NCBI GenBank assembly: GCA_903927685.1
Contig: CAIYOB010000459.1
Coordinates: 1-9,509 of the forward strand
DNA length: 9,509 nucleotides
DNA from: an uncultured Planctomycetaceae bacterium
GTDB lineage: Bacteria; Planctomycetota; Planctomycetia; Pirellulales; Pirellulaceae
Direction of reading: 5' to 3'
Position numbers and translations under genes: made by a program. The notes beneath the pieces were generated by a model. It saw nothing but the letters and a program-made list of their open reading frames with translations, made no database searches and was not told the origin of the DNA. Every line of letters begins with the position of its first letter. Position 1 is the first letter of the stretch. Shown in pieces: positions 6,292 through 9,509 of this stretch.

Positions 6292-9200
6292 ATGACAGTT
6301 CGGCAACGAACTGATCGTTCTGTATTGCGCCGTCACAAGTCCAAGTCGGTCCGCGAGCCCCTGCGTCGCCGGCTGTCCTTGGAGTCGCTCGAGGCCCGCC
6401 AGTTGCTCGCGGCCCAGCCGACGGTGACGCTGGACGTTCCCGGGGATCCGTTCATCGGCACCTCGCCGCTGGTCATCGAAGCGACGTTCGACAACACGTC
6501 GCCCACGGCGACCGACGTCGGTTACGGCCCGTTCATTGACATTGTGTTTCCCCGCAACGGCGCGGACGGGGCCGCCGGTTCGGACATCCCGGACGGGATT
6601 TGGCCCATTTCCGGAGCGACGTATCTGGGCCAGCCGGTGACGACCACCCAGCTGACGTTTCCGGACGATGGCTTCGGGATCGGCTGTGTTCCCCATCCCT
6701 ATGCCGTGGACAGCGCGGGCGCGCCGCTGCAAGTCTGTGGCTCGGCCGGGGATGTGCTGGTGGTCGCCCAGTTGCCGTTTGGGTCGTTCACGCCCGACCA
6801 GCCGGCGGCGACGATCCGCTTGGAGGCGTCCCTTTCGAATCTCGCGGATTTGGGAGTCGCTTTGCCCTACACGGCGCGGGGCGGTTTTCAATACGGCTCG
6901 GACCCGCTGAACAACCCCTCGGTGGATCCGACGCTGTTCCTGGACCCGATCAACGCAGGTTCCGACAGCGCGGCTTGGACCTCGTCCGCGACCACCACGC
7001 CCACGGTGATCCGGATGACCAAGACCTACCTTGGCCCGGAGAACGAGACGGCGACCGGCCCGAATTTTCCGCGGCAGTATGTGCTGACGGTCAGCGTCGC
7101 CCCGGGCCAGACCGTGACCGATCTGGACATCGTCGACGGGTTCGACGACAACCTCGTCGTCACGGGCATCAACGTCACGACCTCGCATGTCCCCGCGCCG
7201 ACCAACATCCCGACCACTCCGTTCGGGCCGGCGAGTTTCCTGTTCCCCAGCCAGGCGCTGGTGGCCACCATCCCGGCGGTCACCGGCACCGGCGGTGATG
7301 ACGTCCGGGTGGTCGTCAATTTCTACGTGCCCGAGTTCGACGCCAACGGGGACCGGATCATTCCCCTTGACGGCGAAGACGATCTGGTCGCGTCGCGGAC
7401 GCTGAACGATGCCCGCGCTCAGGGCGACTGGACGCCCCTGGACCCGCGGGACGCGGGCGGCGTGGACAACGCGGTGGCCGAGCCGAACCCCGTGGCTCCG
7501 GATCACATTCTGGACGACAAGTCGCTTGCGATCCAGAAATCGGTCGTCGTGGTGGGCGGTGGCGACGCGGTGCCGGGAGCCTACCTGCAGTACACGCTCA
7601 ACTTCCAGGTTTCCGATTACTATACGTTTGGTGATTTCGTCATCACCGACACCCTCAGCGATGGGCAGGATTTCCTGAACTCCCTGGGACTTCCCGTCGC
7701 GACGCCGACGTTCACCGTCAGCGATCGGAACGGAAGCACACTGGGGACCTTCACGATTTCGTCCCCGGCCGGCGCCGGCGACAATCTCACCCACACGGTC
7801 AATGCGGACGGCACGGAGACGTTGGTCTTCGATCTCTCCCGGGCGATGCGAGCGTTTGGCGACGACGGAATCCTGGTCGGCGGTCTGGCGACGGCCGCCG
7901 ACGATTTCAATATCCCGCCGGTGAATGCGGGCCTCCAGGCGGCCGCCGTTGGCCGGATCACGTTCCGGGTTGCCGTTCCCGATACCTATGACCTGTTGCA
8001 GCCCTCGGGCAGCGACCATCTGGCCCAGGGCGATTCGCTCAGCAACACGGCGACGATTGCGGGCACGGTGCGAGACAATGCCGCCCCGTTGACGACGATC
8101 GGGGTCGAGGACGACGGCACTGCGGCGGGGATCGGGATTCCGATCGGCGAGGTGCGCAAGTCGATTTACGCCGTCAACGGCGTGACGCCGCCGCCGGCAG
8201 GATTTGTCCTGGCCCCCGGAGATCGATTGACGTACAGCCTCGAATACACGCTGCCCATCACCAGCTTTGTCAATTTCTCGCTGCACGACTTCCTGCCGCT
8301 GCCCGTGTTCAGTGTGACGGACCCGCTGGCGAACGGTTCGCTGACGCCGTGGACGTTCAACGTCGAGCCGGCCGGCGCCGCTCGCGACTTGCCGCCCGCA
8401 GCCGGCGTGGTCGAATTGGGACCGGACGACACGTTGTACGACTACAGCTTGCCGTTCCTGCCGCTGGCCGGTTACAGCTCGCCGCCGACCATCAGCATCG
8501 ACGCCGCAGCGAACAGCCTGAGCTTCGACTACGGGAGCTTCAACTCGCCGACGAACGCGATGCGCACGGTGCAGTTGCTGTTCACGATCACGGCCAGCGA
8601 CCGGCCGTTTGCGGACGGCCTGTTCCTGACCAACATTGTGCGGGCGATGGAGTCTGACTCGGAGTTGACGGCGTCCGTGGACGACGCCATCGTTCAGTTT
8701 CGCATGGGCCAGCCCGCGCTGAACATCACCAAGGGCGTGGTGGCTACCGATCAGCCCCTGCCGCCGGCCGTGTTCGAGCCCGCTCCGGTCGGCCCGGCGG
8801 GCGTGACGTTCAACCCGCCGGGCTCGCCGTCGTCGTTCACGGGCACGGTGACGTCGGCCGGTTTGGCCGCCAACCCGATCGACAGCAACTTGCAGAACAT
8901 CGACGCCGGCGACTTGGTGACGTTTGCCATCGTGCTGGAGAACACGGGCAGCAGCCGCACCGGGGCGTTCGATATCCGCTTGCGGGATACGCTGCCGGCG
9001 GGATTCCGGCTGCCGACCGCGGGCGAAAGCGCTCTGCAGTTGAACTTGCAGGTCCGCGACGGAACCGGCGCGCTCCTGGCGTGGGTTCCCGTGGATGCGA
9101 CCGATCTGAACCCGCTGTTCGAGGACGGCATCGAGTTGCTGGACCCGGGGGCCACGGCCCCCTTGCCGGACGGCACCGACGGCGGCGCTCTGGACCAGGA

Positions 9201-9509
9201 TAACCCCACCAGCGGGAGGAACATACTGGTCCTGACGTACGATCTGGTTGCCGAGTCGAGCGTCCAGCCCCGTGAGACGCTCACCAATACCGCAACCCTG
9301 CTGGCTTACGCCGGGGCGGAAGGCGGAGACAACCATGTCGCGGCGACGGACCAGCCCACGGACGAAGCGGTCGTGACGATCGCCGCGCCGCGGGTGGACA
9401 AGTCGGTGATCGCGACCAATCAAGCCCACACGACCGGTCTGAACGTGGCCATTGGCGAGATCGTCACCTACCAGGTCGTGCTGACCGTGCCGGAAGGCAC
9501 GACGAGCAA
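6292..9509 (+). CDS. Giant exported repeat protein with DUF11 / isopeptide D2-like units (3' partial)
   Basis: The frame runs without a stop for 1072 codons to the window edge, so the full protein is larger. The N-terminus is highly basic (RRHKSK, RRR) and then carries LESLEARQLLAA (residues 30-41), the LEPR-XLL-like motif of planctomycete exported proteins. After a unique region (43-240) come repeated units, each opened by a Lys in a beta-strand context: Lys-244 (MTKTY), Lys-416 (IQKSV), Lys-623 (VRKSI), Lys-814 (ITKGV) and Lys-1037 (VDKSV). Many are followed by a strand such as DLVTFAIVLENTG or EIVTYQVVLTVPEGTTS and by a DTLPAGF-like block, features of DUF11 and fimbrial isopeptide D2 domains. 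Units close with SNTATI (Asn-585), LTNIVR (Asn-781) or LTNTATL (Asn-999). Few Cys residues are present. A surface, adhesion or matrix role is inferred. A 1074-codon frame on the opposite strand is an antisense shadow. Confidence 0.85.
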   Translation, partial: MTVRQRTDRSVLRRHKSKSVREPLRRRLSLESLEARQLLAAQPTVTLDVPGDPFIGTSPLVIEATFDNTSPTATDVGYGPFIDIVFPRNGADGAAGSDIPDGIWPISGATYLGQPVTTTQLTFPDDGFGIGCVPHPYAVDSAGAPLQVCGSAGDVLVVAQLPFGSFTPDQPAATIRLEASLSNLADLGVALPYTARGGFQYGSDPLNNPSVDPTLFLDPINAGSDSAAWTSSATTTPTVIRMTKTYLGPENETATGPNFPRQYVLTVSVAPGQTVTDLDIVDGFDDNLVVTGINVTTSHVPAPTNIPTTPFGPASFLFPSQALVATIPAVTGTGGDDVRVVVNFYVPEFDANGDRIIPLDGEDDLVASRTLNDARAQGDWTPLDPRDAGGVDNAVAEPNPVAPDHILDDKSLAIQKSVVVVGGGDAVPGAYLQYTLNFQVSDYYTFGDFVITDTLSDGQDFLNSLGLPVATPTFTVSDRNGSTLGTFTISSPAGAGDNLTHTVNADGTETLVFDLSRAMRAFGDDGILVGGLATAADDFNIPPVNAGLQAAAVGRITFRVAVPDTYDLLQPSGSDHLAQGDSLSNTATIAGTVRDNAAPLTTIGVEDDGTAAGIGIPIGEVRKSIYAVNGVTPPPAGFVLAPGDRLTYSLEYTLPITSFVNFSLHDFLPLPVFSVTDPLANGSLTPWTFNVEPAGAARDLPPAAGVVELGPDDTLYDYSLPFLPLAGYSSPPTISIDAAANSLSFDYGSFNSPTNAMRTVQLLFTITASDRPFADGLFLTNIVRAMESDSELTASVDDAIVQFRMGQPALNITKGVVATDQPLPPAVFEPAPVGPAGVTFNPPGSPSSFTGTVTSAGLAANPIDSNLQNIDAGDLVTFAIVLENTGSSRTGAFDIRLRDTLPAGFRLPTAGESALQLNLQVRDGTGALLAWVPVDATDLNPLFEDGIELLDPGATAPLPDGTDGGALDQDNPTSGRNILVLTYDLVAESSVQPRETLTNTATLLAYAGAEGGDNHVAATDQPTDEAVVTIAAPRVDKSVIATNQAHTTGLNVAIGEIVTYQVVLTVPEGTTS

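Noticed and set aside
6205..9429. A 1074-codon open frame on the minus strand
   Set aside because: It lies antisense to the giant protein. Its product is Arg/Gln/Val-rich with no domain pattern, as expected from reading GC-rich codons backwards, whereas the + strand frame has a ribosome binding site, an export motif and recognisable repeated beta-domain units.

Overview
The window looks like chromosomal DNA from a planctomycete, probably of the Pirellulales type. The evidence is high GC content, an incomplete secreted giant protein whose N-terminus carries an L-E-x-L-E-A-R-Q-L-L-A motif typical of planctomycete exported proteins, an Ala/Pro-rich lipoprotein, an ECF sigma factor next to a single-pass membrane protein, and a divergent palindromic intergenic repeat of a kind I associate with this phylum. 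No tRNA, rRNA, CRISPR array, transposase or integrase was seen. The lineage is inferred from these features and was not tested by a search.

Layout: (1) bases 2-1210, the 3' part of a class III, PLP-dependent aminotransferase of the glutamate-1-semialdehyde aminomutase-like group, + strand, start outside the window. (2) bases 1223-1751, a complete minus-strand unit facing it: promoter candidate, small lipoprotein gene with an (AAAPAAD)n tail, and a strong intrinsic terminator. (3) bases 1807-5657, four + strand genes in a row: ECF sigma factor, a membrane protein likely to be its anti-sigma partner, an Ala/Pro-rich secreted protein of unknown function, and a NagA-type N-acetylglucosamine-6-phosphate deacetylase. 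(4) bases 5658-6291, a 634-base intergenic region with several inverted repeats and no convincing gene. (5) bases 6292-9509, the first 1072 codons of a very large exported protein built of repeated beta-sandwich-like units resembling DUF11 / isopeptide D2 domains. It runs off the right edge.

Functional reading: the sigma factor and the membrane protein probably form a signalling pair that senses the envelope or periplasm. The two genes behind them, a secreted protein and an amino-sugar deacetylase, may be co-transcribed with it, but this rests only on order and spacing. The large protein is a surface or extracellular matrix candidate. Its units each begin with a Lys and end with an Asn at comparable spacing, which suggests intramolecular isopeptide cross-links. 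Everything else appears to be ordinary planctomycete gene content. I did not find a clearly new multi-gene system.
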